Below, piece after piece: positions 1 through 8,306 of a DNA stretch of 64,000 nt. Made by a program: the position numbers and the translations under genes. The stretch lies in the NCBI RefSeq assembly GCF_014191985.1, contig NZ_JACHXI010000002.1, forward strand, positions 248,001 to 312,000, in the 5' to 3' direction. Within the stretch, counting starts at the first letter, position 1. Each line of letters begins with the position of its first letter. The notes below the pieces were generated by a model, which did no database searches, was not told where the DNA came from, and saw only the letters and a list, made by a program, of their open reading frames with translations. Source of the stretch: Azomonas macrocytogenes. Its GTDB lineage: Bacteria; Pseudomonadota; Gammaproteobacteria; Pseudomonadales; Pseudomonadaceae.

Positions 1-231
1 GTAGCAGTGGCCGATCGCGTGATCCTGATCGAAGAAGGTCGTATCGGCCTCGACCTGATAGTGAATCTGGCTCGCCCACGCCACCGCGGCTCGGCAAATC
101 TGGCAGCCCTGGAAGCTCAGGTGCTTGATCGCGTGCTCGGTCTGCCAGAGCAACCGCCCCAACTGGAAGAGCCTGCGCAGCCCGAAGCCTCTTTACCTAT
201 CGTTGAACCGCGCCGTCAGCAAAGCCTCTGA
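1..231 (+). CDS. ssuB: SsuB-like ABC transporter ATP-binding protein, C-terminal fragment
   Basis: This is the 3' end of a gene that begins before the window; the reading frame is open from base 1 and ends with TGA at 229-231. The visible residues carry [16 protein letters not shown] followed by LARPRHRGS, the segment after the H-loop in ATPases of the nitrate/sulfonate/taurine importers (SsuB/TauB/NrtD group). These ATPases power uptake of organosulfonates or similar anions from the inner face of the inner membrane. The last roughly 30 residues are Pro/Glu/Gln-rich and probably a disordered tail. The Walker A, signature and Walker B motifs lie outside the window, so the exact substrate class cannot be checked here. 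Confidence 0.75.
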   Translation, partial: VAVADRVILIEEGRIGLDLIVNLARPRHRGSANLAALEAQVLDRVLGLPEQPPQLEEPAQPEASLPIVEPRRQQSL

Positions 232-290
232 CGCCGATGCACGAAAGAGAGGAACACGAACAGCTTTCTTCCGGCCTTGTGCCTGACGCG

Positions 291-310
291 ATAGCCGGAA
301 CTCCGGCTAT
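291..310. terminator. inverted repeat between convergent ssuB and mdtD
   Basis: ATAGCCGG (291-298), loop AACT, CCGGCTAT (303-310): a perfect 8-bp stem with a tetraloop between two converging genes; it overlaps the stop codon of the downstream minus-strand gene. No T-run follows on either strand, so a terminator role is only inferred from position. Confidence 0.35.
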
Positions 311-1728
311 TCCGCGATCTTGTCGGCAATCGGCGTCGTATCACGCCTATCCTTCCCATCCAGTTGCAGGAACAAGGCAGCCGCCAGCATGGCCAACCCG
401 CCTACGCAGAGAAAAGTCAGGCGGAAAGCCTGCAGTACATCGCTATCCGCTTCCGGCCGGGTAAATCCGCCAAGCAGTGCTCCGGCCGAGGCCACGCCCA
501 GACTCATGGACAGTTGTACGACCACCGATAGCAGACTATTGCCACTACTGGCCTGCTCGTCACGCAAACCGACCAGGGTCACCGTATTCATCGCAGTGAA
601 CTGCAGTGAGTTGACCGCACCGATAGCACCTAGATGGAGCGATAGAAAAACCAGGGAAGTGTCCCGATCGACCATCGCCAAACTGGCGATCAAGGCACCG
701 ACCAGCAAGGTATTGACGGTCAGGATCAGACGATAGCCAAAACGGTTGATCAGGCCATTGGCCAGGGGCTTGATGGCCATGGCACCAAGCGCCAGAGGAA
801 TCATGCTCATGCCGGCTCGGGCTGGTGAATAATCGAGCGCTACTTGCAGCAGCAACGGAATCAGAAACGGCAGCGCCCCGGTTCCGAGCCGGGCAAACAG
901 GTTGCCGAGAATACCTACGGCAAAATTGCGCGTCTGGAACAGCTGCAAGCTGAACAACGGAGATTCGACCCGACCGGCATGCAGCCAGTAAGCCGCCATA
1001 CAGGCCAGGCCACTGAATAGCAGAAGCATGACCCGCGCATGCGGCATTTGCAGCTCACCCAGCCCTTCCAGAGCAATGGTGATCAGCACCATGCTGGAAC
1101 CGAAAGCGAGAAAACCAAAGGTATCGAAGTGTGTCCGCGCACCCTTCAGGATTGGCATGAAGTGCTGCGCAGTAATGTAACCCAACAACCCCACCGGCAG
1201 ATTGATCAGGAAAATCCAGTGCCAGGACGCATATTCCACCAGCCAGCCCCCCAGTGTCGGCCCGATCAATGGCCCAAGCATCCCGGGCAGCGCAACGAGT
1301 GTCATCACCCGCACGAACTCGCTGCGTGGATAGACCCGCAACACCGTCAACCGCCCGACCGGCACCATCAACGCACCGCCCAACCCTTGGATCACCCGGC
1401 TAACGATCAACTGGTTAAGGGTGGACGACAGTGCACAGAACAGTGAACCCAGGGTGAACAGGACGATGGCAGACAAAAATACGCGGCGACTGCCGAAGCG
1501 ATCAGCAAGCCAACCGGAGATGGGAATTACAAACGCCACGGTAAGCAGATAGGCGATCACGATGCTTTGCATGCGCAGCGGGTTTTCCGCCAGATCGCGT
1601 GCCATGCCCGGCAGGGCTGTATTAAGGATGGTACTGTCCAGGGTCTGCATGAAAAAAGCGACAGCTACCAACCAGGGCAAAACACGGGCAGTACGGGAAT
1701 CAATCATGACCGACGGCTGTTGTTGCAT
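307..1728 (-). CDS. mdtD: MFS drug exporter of the DHA2 family (MdtD-like)
   Basis: The 473-residue inner-membrane protein belongs to the major facilitator superfamily, 14-helix drug:H+ antiporter (DHA2/EmrB-QacA) branch. Residues 30-40 read LDSTILNTALP, the family motif in helix 1, and 72-82 read GWLADRFGSRR, the motif A loop between helices 2 and 3. The length and the even spread of hydrophobic segments fit 13 to 14 helices. It resembles proteins annotated MdtD in pseudomonads, which would export lipophilic compounds using the proton gradient; the true substrate is unknown. It stands alone, converging on the ssuB-like gene, and no EmrA-type adaptor or local regulator is adjacent. Confidence 0.85.
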   Translation of the reverse strand: MQQQPSVMIDSRTARVLPWLVAVAFFMQTLDSTILNTALPGMARDLAENPLRMQSIVIAYLLTVAFVIPISGWLADRFGSRRVFLSAIVLFTLGSLFCALSSTLNQLIVSRVIQGLGGALMVPVGRLTVLRVYPRSEFVRVMTLVALPGMLGPLIGPTLGGWLVEYASWHWIFLINLPVGLLGYITAQHFMPILKGARTHFDTFGFLAFGSSMVLITIALEGLGELQMPHARVMLLLFSGLACMAAYWLHAGRVESPLFSLQLFQTRNFAVGILGNLFARLGTGALPFLIPLLLQVALDYSPARAGMSMIPLALGAMAIKPLANGLINRFGYRLILTVNTLLVGALIASLAMVDRDTSLVFLSLHLGAIGAVNSLQFTAMNTVTLVGLRDEQASSGNSLLSVVVQLSMSLGVASAGALLGGFTRPEADSDVLQAFRLTFLCVGGLAMLAAALFLQLDGKDRRDTTPIADKIAE

Positions 1729-1847
1729 GACTCATCCTGACAGGAGCGAGCGGACATTCTAGAGGATTGTTAATCCATGCAACCTTCGCTTGCCCGATTG
1801 GAAACTCCCGCCAGGTTTGCGGAGCGTAAACAGGCTTCCCTGGTCGC

Positions 1848-2057
1848 TTATATGCCTTCGTCGCCCTGATATTCCTCCGTGGCCCTGACGACCATATGGC
1901 GCCAGGTTCCGGATTCCTCGGCCAGCAGGCGCATCGCTTGCAAGGTCGTTTCGAAGGCATCGCGGTAAAGCTGTGGCTGATTTTCCAGAGCAGCCCGGTC
2001 GGCTTGAGTCTGAGCGTGTTTCAACAGGCTTTCGAACGCCTCGAGATCCAGCTTCAT
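1848..2057 (-). CDS. hypothetical 69-aa soluble protein
   Basis: I do not recognise a family. The start at 2057 is chosen because GAGGAGAACGATC lies directly upstream of the ATG on the minus strand, a strong ribosome-binding site; the open frame extends further upstream without a better signal. The protein (begins MKLDLEAFESLLKHAQTQAD) is acidic, lacks a signal peptide or membrane segment, and is predicted by eye to be mostly helical. It lies between the DHA2 exporter and the divergently oriented cytochrome c551 gene and is probably monocistronic. Confidence 0.6.
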   Translation of the reverse strand: MKLDLEAFESLLKHAQTQADRAALENQPQLYRDAFETTLQAMRLLAEESGTWRHMVVRATEEYQGDEGI

Positions 2058-2306
2058 GATCGTTCTCCTCAGCAGTGTCATCGCAATTATGACCATGGCT
2101 GCCGGCGAGCATTCCACAACATCGTCAACAGACCCTAGCATGAGCACCGCTTCGCGCAATCCATGAAAAAGCCGAAACGGTAATGGAAACATGCCGATCC
2201 ATAACGGCAAATGGCAAGCTTGACGTGCTGTGCGTTCGGTTGCAGCCTGCCAGGCTGCACCGAGCGGGCAATCAAGTCCCGCCATAGCCTTGAGGAAAAA
2301 ACCATC

Positions 2307-2627
2307 ATGAAGAACGCACTGGTTTCAACCCTGATTCTGGCCGGCCTGCCGATCCTGCTACCGGCCTTCGCCCAGGCCCAGGATGCGGAAGCCCTGTTCA
2401 AAAGCAAATCCTGCGTGGCCTGCCACAAAATCGACAGCAAACTGGTCGGTCCTTCCTACAAGGATGTCGCTGCCAAATATGCCGGCCAGGACGGTGCAGT
2501 GGAAATTCTGGCCGGCAAAATCAAAAATGGCGTCATGGGCGACTGGGGCCCGATTCCGATGCCACCGAACGCGGTTACCGAGGAGCAGGCCAGAATCCTC
2601 GCCGAGTGGGTACTGCAGCAGAAATAA
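2307..2627 (+). CDS. nirM: cytochrome c551 precursor
   Basis: This periplasmic monohaem class I cytochrome c is the electron donor to cytochrome cd1 nitrite reductase and other periplasmic oxidoreductases in pseudomonads. A Sec signal peptide covers residues 1-24 and ends AQA before QDAEALF. The haem site CVACH is at 36-40, and the axial methionine sits in GPIPMPPN. The mature part is 82 residues, exactly the length of P. aeruginosa c551, with the same conserved block ([15 protein letters not shown]). The start at 2307 has a GAGG motif upstream; the longer open frame upstream is not needed. No nirS or other denitrification gene is in the window, so here it may act as a general electron carrier. 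Confidence 0.92.
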   Translation: MKNALVSTLILAGLPILLPAFAQAQDAEALFKSKSCVACHKIDSKLVGPSYKDVAAKYAGQDGAVEILAGKIKNGVMGDWGPIPMPPNAVTEEQARILAEWVLQQK

Positions 2628-2800
2628 CAACGAATTCGTCCCCACCGGCGACAACCCTCAACTTCACCCGAGCGCACCGAAGGTGGTACCGGTCAGCGCC
2701 TTGCAACCACTCCGAAATTTCGTGTCATATCAATGGGCGGACCGGTTGAAGACTACCGTGAACCCGGTGCGTGCCCACTGGAAAACTCCTGGAAAAGACC

Positions 2801-3628
2801 ATGACCGGACATCTCATCCGCTCTGCCCTGTTCGTCCCGGCAACTCGTACCGACCGTATCCCCAAGGCTCTGGCCAGCGGCGCCGATGTCACCATCGTCG
2901 ATCTGGAGGACGCCGTGGCAGAAGACCAGAAAGAGGCAGCGCGGACCGGCCTGGACGTTTTCCTTGCCGACCACCCGCAAGCCCGCCTCTTGGTACGGAT
3001 CAACGGCGCCAGCTATCCCAATCAGGCCGAAGATTTGCAGTTGTGCAGCCGCCATCCTGGCGTGACCGGCGTACTCTTGCCCAAGGCGGAAAGCGCTGCT
3101 CAGGTAAAGGTTGCAACGGCCTGCGGCAAACCCGTCTGGCCGATCGTCGAAAACGCCAGGGGATTGCTGGCCCTGCCGGAAATGACGCGGGTCGCTGGGG
3201 TCGAACGCCTGTCCTATGGTGCGCTCGATCTCGGGCTCGACCTGGGGTTGAGCAGTGGCAGCGCTGCCGCTGAACGCATGCTTGACCAGGCACGCTATGC
3301 TCTGCTGCTACATAGCCGTGCAGCCGGCCTGGCCGCACCACTGGAAAGCGTCTTCCCGGCCATCGACGATCTGGAAGGTCTCGCTCTGGTCGTACAGACC
3401 GCCCGCGATATGGGGTTCGGCGGCTTGCTGTGCATTCATCCGAAGCAGGTCGAGGTCGTCCATCGGGCCATGCTGCCAACACCGCAAGAACTGGCCTGGG
3501 CACAGCACATCATCGCTGCGAACGCAGCCGGCAACGGAGTATTCGTAGTCGATGGCGAAATGGTCGATCCACCGGTGATCGGCCGCGCCCGGCACTTTCT
3601 GGAACGCGCTGGCCTTACCGTGCGCTGA
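2801..3628 (+). CDS. HpcH/HpaI aldolase / citrate lyase beta-subunit (CitE-like) family protein
   Basis: A 275-residue TIM-barrel enzyme of the CitE-like family, which cleaves or forms C-C bonds of acyl-CoA dicarboxylates such as citramalyl-, malyl- or citryl-CoA. Visible hallmarks are VDLEDAV at 33-39 (Mg2+-binding acidic pair) and LVRING at 64-69 (carboxylate-binding Arg). The C-terminal CIHPKQVEVV segment is also typical of the family. ATG at 2801 follows GGAAAAG; a GTG further upstream at 2771 is a less likely start. No citrate lyase alpha, gamma or ligase genes are nearby, so it is not part of a classical citrate lyase complex; a stand-alone role as in CLYBL-like citramalyl-CoA lyase is possible but not shown. 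Confidence 0.85.
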   Translation: MTGHLIRSALFVPATRTDRIPKALASGADVTIVDLEDAVAEDQKEAARTGLDVFLADHPQARLLVRINGASYPNQAEDLQLCSRHPGVTGVLLPKAESAAQVKVATACGKPVWPIVENARGLLALPEMTRVAGVERLSYGALDLGLDLGLSSGSAAAERMLDQARYALLLHSRAAGLAAPLESVFPAIDDLEGLALVVQTARDMGFGGLLCIHPKQVEVVHRAMLPTPQELAWAQHIIAANAAGNGVFVVDGEMVDPPVIGRARHFLERAGLTVR

Positions 3629-3672
3629 GCAAGATCGACAGCATCACAGGCTATTTTCCCAGGAGAACAGCA

Positions 3673-4053
3673 ATGCTCGATTATCTGGATCACCTGGTCC
3701 TGACGGCCACCGATGCAGAGGCGACCACTTATTTCTATACCCAAGTGCTGGGTATGGATCTGGAGCGCTTTGGCAACGGCCACCTGGCATTTCGTTTCGG
3801 TAACCAGAAGATCAATCTGCACGTGCGCGGCAACGAATTCGAACCCAAGGCGCATCTGCCAGTGCCGGGTTCGCTCGATCTGTGCTTCATCGCTGACCGG
3901 CCGCTCGATCAGGTCATACGGCATTTGCAGAACCTGCCCTGGCCAATTATCGAGGGGCCAGTCATGCGTACCGGCGCAACCGGCCCGATCCGCTCGATCT
4001 ATTTGCGCGATCCGGACCTGAACCTTATCGAAATATCCGAACGAGTGGCCTGA
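3673..4053 (+). CDS. VOC (glyoxalase/dioxygenase fold) family protein
   Basis: A 126-residue vicinal-oxygen-chelate domain protein. DYLDHLVLTATD near the N terminus supplies the first metal-ligand histidine, FYTQVLGM follows as in glyoxalase I-like domains, and the C-terminal SIYLRDPDLNLIEI segment holds the usual acidic ligand. Members range from glyoxalase I through fosfomycin-resistance proteins to dioxygenases; the sequence alone does not say which. AGGAGA at 3661-3666 sets the start at 3673; the longer upstream frame runs into the CitE-like gene. It lies 44 bp after that gene and may be cotranscribed with it. Confidence 0.85.
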   Translation: MLDYLDHLVLTATDAEATTYFYTQVLGMDLERFGNGHLAFRFGNQKINLHVRGNEFEPKAHLPVPGSLDLCFIADRPLDQVIRHLQNLPWPIIEGPVMRTGATGPIRSIYLRDPDLNLIEISERVA

Positions 4054-4067
4054 TCGGTACCGGTCAG
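4050..4067. terminator. inverted repeat between convergent VOC and DUF192 genes
   Basis: CTGATCGGT and ACCGGTCAG form a near-perfect palindrome (one G-T pair) overlapping the stop codon of the VOC gene and 15 bp before the stop of the opposing lipoprotein gene. There is no clear T-run; a shared transcription end is inferred from position. Confidence 0.3.
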
Positions 4068-4081
4068 ACCACTCATGCGGA

Positions 4082-4507
4082 TCAGGGAGCCGGCGGCAAA
4101 CCGGAAACCTGGTCGCCGGCGCGGACACCACGCTTCTCGAACCAACCCTGGTTTACCTCCACGGCATAGCTGGCGATGCCGTCGGAGCAATGGATATCCT
4201 GGCTCTCGGCCTGCATCTGATCCACGTTGAGAATATAGCCCTGGGCATCGATAAAGGCAGTAGACAGCGGCATCTCGGTATTCTTCATCCACATGCACTT
4301 CTTACCGGCCGTCGGGAAGATGAACAGCATGCCTTGCCCCTCGGGCAGTTCACTACGCCCCATCAGGCCGCGTCGCCGCTCTGCCATCGATGCGGCCACT
4401 TCCACAGGCAACGCATGCTGACCGAACCTCAGGGTTTCACTGGGTGGTTTCTCCCAAGTACAGCCGGCAACCAGAAAGCCCAGCAACAGCAATGTCGGAA
4501 AACGCAT
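4082..4507 (-). CDS. DUF192 family lipoprotein
   Basis: A 141-residue exported protein with a lipobox LVAGC (Cys16), so it is probably anchored to the membrane as a lipoprotein. The remainder is a DUF192 domain, recognisable from the GLMGRSELPEGQGMLFIFP block, MWMKNTEMPLSTAFID, and the closing motif around YAVEVNQGWFEKRGVRAGD. The function of DUF192 proteins is unknown; they occur in many Proteobacteria. It converges on the VOC gene and has no obvious operon partner. Confidence 0.85.
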   Translation of the reverse strand: MRFPTLLLLGFLVAGCTWEKPPSETLRFGQHALPVEVAASMAERRRGLMGRSELPEGQGMLFIFPTAGKKCMWMKNTEMPLSTAFIDAQGYILNVDQMQAESQDIHCSDGIASYAVEVNQGWFEKRGVRAGDQVSGLPPAP

Positions 4508-4917
4508 GATTTCTCCGTCCGATCAATGAGATGAGGTACCAGAGAAGTACCTGCACATTCATGCAAGTGCCTTTCTATGGCGTTCTGTTGATAAGCATAA
4601 GCCCTGGCAAGCGCAGCCATACCCCTGTCAGGTCAAAACCTCGGACGGACATTGCGCACGGAAAGCGATCCATATCAATGAAAATGCTCGTCTTGTTCCC
4701 TATAGGTGCAATCACCGGCGGCCAAAGCAATTCATGACAGCCAGCTTGACCAAATTGGCCGACCAGACCTTGGCAACAGAATCATTGGTCATGCCGGATC
4801 GCTCGCCCAGGCTGCGCAACGGATTGGGCCACCGTTGCTTTCTGCCTGGCAGGCAGCGTCTCACACTTGGCGAAACGGCTACTTAGGCCAGCCTTTAGCT
4901 GACTGCGGGTGGTTTCC
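4508..4917. other. intergenic region without a convincing gene
   Basis: 410 bp between the start of the DUF192 lipoprotein gene and the end of the DUF815 ATPase gene. It should hold the promoter of the lipoprotein gene. A 50-codon plus-strand frame (4734-4886) has no ribosome-binding site and no recognisable product. I see no RNA gene or strong terminator. Confidence 0.5.
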
Positions 4918-5823
4918 CTAACGCTGCCGGCCCGCATAGTCCCGGGCAAATTGCCAGGCGATGCGCCCGGAGCGTGCGCCGCGGGTACGTGACCAAAGCA
5001 GGGCCGGCGTGCGGGCCGCCTCGATTCGCGCCGCGTCGAAGCCGAAATGCTGCAGCCACTGCTCCACCGCCGCCAGGTAGTCATCCTGGCTGAACGGATA
5101 AAAGCTCAGCCAGAGGCCGAAACGCTCGGAGAGGGAAACCTTTTCCTCAGTGGTGTCACCCGGATGGATCTCGCCGTTTTCACCGAGCCGGCTCTCCAGG
5201 TTCTCGCTCATTTTCTCCGGTAGCAAATGGCGGCGGTTGGAGGTGGCGTAGATCAGTAAGTTGGAAGCAGAACCGGTGAGCGAACCGTCTAGCGCCGTCT
5301 TCAGTGCCTTATAGCCACCCTCGCCCTCTTCGAAGGACAGATCGTCGCAGAACAGGATGAAGCGCTCCGGGCGATTGCGGATCAGTTGCACCAGCAGGCG
5401 CAGGTCGGCCAGGTCGTCCTTGTCGATTTCGATCAGGCGCAGGCCACGCTCTTGAAACGCTTGCAGGCAGGCCTTGATCAGCGAGGATTTGCCGGTGCCA
5501 CGTGCGCCGGTAAGCAGCACATTATTGGCCGGACGGCCTTCGACGAACTGACGGGTATTACGCTCGATGGCTTCTTTCTGCCGCTCCACATTGCGCAAAT
5601 CTTCGAAGCGGATCAGTGCCGGTTCGCGTACCGGCACCAGGTGACCACCGCCAAGCAGACCGTGCAGGCGCTCCCAGCGATAGGCCGGTGCATCCTGAGG
5701 AAAAGCACTCTCGGCCTGGATACCGGTCGCGCTTTCCAGCGCTACGGCAATCCGCTCCAGCCGTTGCAGCACACCGGGCAATAGCGTTTCCAAGCGGGAC
5801 GTATCGAACTCTGACGAAGACAT
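4918..5823 (-). CDS. DUF815 family AAA-type ATPase
   Basis: A 301-residue P-loop ATPase of the DUF815 family. GARGTGKSS at 106-114 is the Walker A motif and FILFCDDLSF at 155-164 the Walker B motif; IYATSNRRHLLPE fits the sensor 1 region, and the C-terminal half (RSGRIAWQFARDY) carries the conserved arginine-rich end of this family. The role of DUF815 proteins is not established. The start at 5823 (MSSSEF) is preferred over an upstream in-frame codon because homologues begin about here. It is transcribed after the pseudouridine synthase gene on the same strand, 101 bp away. Confidence 0.82.
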   Translation of the reverse strand: MSSSEFDTSRLETLLPGVLQRLERIAVALESATGIQAESAFPQDAPAYRWERLHGLLGGGHLVPVREPALIRFEDLRNVERQKEAIERNTRQFVEGRPANNVLLTGARGTGKSSLIKACLQAFQERGLRLIEIDKDDLADLRLLVQLIRNRPERFILFCDDLSFEEGEGGYKALKTALDGSLTGSASNLLIYATSNRRHLLPEKMSENLESRLGENGEIHPGDTTEEKVSLSERFGLWLSFYPFSQDDYLAAVEQWLQHFGFDAARIEAARTPALLWSRTRGARSGRIAWQFARDYAGRQR

Positions 5824-5924
5824 GATAACTCCAGGCAAGTAAGACAAAAGACAACCGGGACGGGGAGCGCCCCGCTCAACCGCCAAACTTACCCCAATCA
5901 CCAGCCAAGAAATATGCGTTTACA

Positions 5925-6815
5925 CTACCAGCTCAATTTCTGCAGGCTGGCAAAGCACCTCAGCGTGCCATCGAGCGGATCGCGAAAACGCAAGCCTTGG
6001 GCCAACAACTTGAGTGGCAGGCCATAATCTTCGCGCTCGCGTGCCTCGCGCGCCCACAGAACGGGATAGAACGGATCGTTGCAGATACCTGCGCCAAGTG
6101 CGGCCATATGCAGACGCAACTGGTGTTTTCTACCGGTAATCGGGAATAACGCATAGCGCCAGAGATCATCCCGGCGCTCCAGGACCTCGATACGAGTTTC
6201 GCTGTTCGGTTCTCCCTCACCTTCGCGCATGAGAAAGAAAGGCTCACCCGCGAGAATGCAGCTACGCCGCCAAGCCGGAAATTGCAGGTCCGGCAAGGGC
6301 GGGCAGATGGCTTCGTAGCATTTATCGATCTGCCGCTCGCGAAACAGCGCCTGATAACGCCCGCGACTCGCAGGATTGGTCGAAAACAGCACCAGCCCGG
6401 CAGTCAGCCTGTCGATCCGGTGCAACGGCACCAGGTGCGGATTACCGAGACGCCGGCACAGGCGCGCCAGCAGCGTTTGCTCGACATATTCGCCAGCCGG
6501 TTGTACCGGCAGAAAGTGCGGTTTGTCGGCTACCAGCAGGTGTTCGTCGACATGCAGGATTGCCTCGCGCAAGGGAATCGGTTTTTCGTTCGGTACCTCA
6601 CGGAAATACTCCACACGCATCCCGACCCGATAGGGATGCGTCGCCGCCAACGCCTGCCCAGCGCCATCGAGTACCCGCCCGCGCGCCATACGCTCCAGCC
6701 AGACATCCCGGCCGATTGCCGGGAAATGCGCACACAGGCAATCGAGGACAGTTGTCCAGGGTCCCAGGGGAAGGTGAAGAATACTTGGACGAGAGAGAAA
6801 CGCATCGTTAGACAT
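5925..6815 (-). CDS. RluA-family pseudouridine synthase
   Basis: A 296-residue enzyme of the RluA branch, which converts uridine to pseudouridine in rRNA or tRNA. HRIDRLTAG at 132-140 holds the catalytic Asp136, and GRKHQLRLHMAALG is the conserved RNA-binding motif near the C terminus. There is no clear N-terminal S4 domain, although the first 70 residues could be a degenerate one. It is related to, but distinct from, RluD encoded further along the window (39546-40520). The target site is unknown. It lies upstream of the DUF815 ATPase gene on the same strand. Confidence 0.85.
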   Translation of the reverse strand: MSNDAFLSRPSILHLPLGPWTTVLDCLCAHFPAIGRDVWLERMARGRVLDGAGQALAATHPYRVGMRVEYFREVPNEKPIPLREAILHVDEHLLVADKPHFLPVQPAGEYVEQTLLARLCRRLGNPHLVPLHRIDRLTAGLVLFSTNPASRGRYQALFRERQIDKCYEAICPPLPDLQFPAWRRSCILAGEPFFLMREGEGEPNSETRIEVLERRDDLWRYALFPITGRKHQLRLHMAALGAGICNDPFYPVLWAREAREREDYGLPLKLLAQGLRFRDPLDGTLRCFASLQKLSW

Positions 6816-7005
6816 GAAGAATCGGCAGGGTATCGATCTGACAAGGCGAGCATTTTAGCGAAACCACTTGCAGAGGAACGTTATTTGGTCGCACCGATCA
6901 TTTTCACAGAACATTCAAGCCAGATGGAGCTATTCAGTTTGAATTAAGTCGACACTCGTAATCTGCACGCATCGAATCGATACCTACATGACAGGAGAGA
7001 TATTC

Positions 7006-7329
7006 ATGAAAGCCATAAGCACTGCCTTCGCCATCGCTATTCTGGCTCTGATTGTCCTGACTTCCGGCCTGAACATGGCCCACGCCCGCGATCTGGGCCC
7101 AGATGAGATAATCAGGCTGCATGATGCCAAAACCATCCAGCCGCTCGAAAAACTCAACGCAGCCGCTCTCGCCAAACATCCAGGCGCGACTATTAGCGAA
7201 ACCGATCTAGAAGAGGAATACGGCCGCTACCTCTACCAGATTGAACTGCGTGATGCCAAAGGCGTGCAATGGGAGCTGGAATTCGATGCCACTTCCGGTG
7301 AATTGCTGCGTAACCATCAGGACAACTAA
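7006..7329 (+). CDS. PepSY-domain periplasmic protein (first of a pair)
   Basis: A 107-residue secreted protein: signal peptide about 1-27 (ends near AHARD), then a single PepSY domain (roughly 45-103) with the core YLYQIELRDAKG and EFDATSGELL. PepSY domains are found as inhibitors or sensors linked to two-component systems and proteases. ACAGGAGAGA precedes the ATG at 7006. The stop codon overlaps the next start by one base (TAATG), so translation is coupled. It opens a four-gene operon PepSY-PepSY-regulator-kinase similar in make-up to the Ca2+/Fe2+-responsive CarSR/BqsRS locus of P. aeruginosa; equivalence is not established. Confidence 0.85.
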   Translation: MKAISTAFAIAILALIVLTSGLNMAHARDLGPDEIIRLHDAKTIQPLEKLNAAALAKHPGATISETDLEEEYGRYLYQIELRDAKGVQWELEFDATSGELLRNHQDN

Positions 7330-7637
7330 TGCGTATAGCCACCGTTCTCGCCCTTGCGCTCTCGCTTCTGCTCGGCGCCCAAGCGGCGTCGGGTCGGGAT
7401 TTAAACCAGGATGAAGCGCTCAAACTCAAGCGTGCCGGGCGGATCATGCCGCTCGAACAGGTACTGGAAGAAGTCCGCAAATATTATCCTGACGCCCAAC
7501 TTCTGGAAGTCGAGCTGGAAGAAGAACACCACATCTATGTTTACGAGATTGATCTGCTCACCAACAAGGGTGAAGCTCGCGAGCTCGAACTGGATGCTCA
7601 AAGCGGACGACTGCTCAAGGACGAAGAGGACGATTGA
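7329..7637 (+). CDS. PepSY-domain periplasmic protein (second of a pair)
   Basis: A 102-residue protein with a signal peptide (about 1-21, ending SGRD) and a PepSY domain (YVYEIDLLTNKGEAREL, LDAQSGRLL). It is a paralogue of the preceding gene: both mature parts begin RDL and both end in ELxxDAxSGxLL followed by an acidic tail, which points to a tandem duplication. The C terminus KDEEDD is strongly acidic and could bind divalent cations, but this is inference. The stop TGA at 7635-7637 abuts the response-regulator start at 7638. Confidence 0.85.
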   Translation: MRIATVLALALSLLLGAQAASGRDLNQDEALKLKRAGRIMPLEQVLEEVRKYYPDAQLLEVELEEEHHIYVYEIDLLTNKGEARELELDAQSGRLLKDEEDD

Positions 7638-8306
7638 ATGCGCCTGCTGCTGGCGGAAGACCAAGTAGAACTGGCCGATGAACTGGTCGCCAACCTCAAG
7701 CGCAATGGCTATGCGGTGGATTGGCTGGCCGACGGCCGCGATGTCGATTACCAGGGTATGTGCGAACCCTATGACCTGATCGTGCTGGATCTCGGCCTGC
7801 CGGGCAAATCGGGCCTGGAAGTACTGACCGGCTGGCGCGAGCACGGCCTGACCACGCCGGTGCTGATCCTTACCGCGCGCAGCTCCTGGGCCGAGCGGAT
7901 CGAAGGACTCAAGGCCGGGGCTGATGACTACCTGACCAAACCCTTTCACCCTGAAGAACTGCTGCTGCGCGTTCAGGCGTTGCTGCGTCGCGCCAATGGC
8001 CTGGCCAACCGGTCATTGCTCGAAGCTGGCGGCCTGGCTCTGGACGAGTCACAGCAGATCTGCCTTTATAAAGGCAAAGAAGTGGTACTGACGGCCGGCG
8101 AGTTCCGCCTGCTGCGCTACTTCATGCTGCATCCGGGGCAGATATTGTCGAAGCTGCAACTGACCGAACATCTATATGACGGCGAAACCGAACGCGACTC
8201 CAATGTGATCGAAGTCCACATCAACCGTCTGCGTGGCAAATTCGGGCGCCAAGTAATCGAGACTCGTCGCGGGCTGGGCTATCGTTTCACCGGCGTAATG
8301 TCGTGA
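7638..8306 (+). CDS. OmpR-family response regulator
   Basis: A 222-residue transcription factor: receiver domain 1-115 with the acidic pocket E7/D8, phosphoacceptor D51, T79 and K101, then an OmpR/PhoB winged helix (about 125-220) including [13 protein letters not shown] and [10 protein letters not shown]. It would bind DNA when phosphorylated by the kinase encoded next, whose start overlaps this stop by four bases (GTGA at 8303-8306). The family (PhoP/QseB/CarR-like) often autoregulates; a direct-repeat operator could sit in 6850-7000, but I could not identify one with confidence. Confidence 0.92.
   Translation: MRLLLAEDQVELADELVANLKRNGYAVDWLADGRDVDYQGMCEPYDLIVLDLGLPGKSGLEVLTGWREHGLTTPVLILTARSSWAERIEGLKAGADDYLTKPFHPEELLLRVQALLRRANGLANRSLLEAGGLALDESQQICLYKGKEVVLTAGEFRLLRYFMLHPGQILSKLQLTEHLYDGETERDSNVIEVHINRLRGKFGRQVIETRRGLGYRFTGVMS

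Noticed and set aside
4734-4886. 50-codon frame MTASLTKLADQTL... between the lipoprotein and ATPase genes
   Set aside because: No ribosome-binding site, no recognised family, and atypical composition; left as intergenic.
6850-7005. CarR/BqsR-type direct repeat (TTAAG-N6-TTAAG) before the PepSY operon
   Set aside because: Only one TTAAG and a degenerate ATTCAAG are seen, at the wrong spacing.
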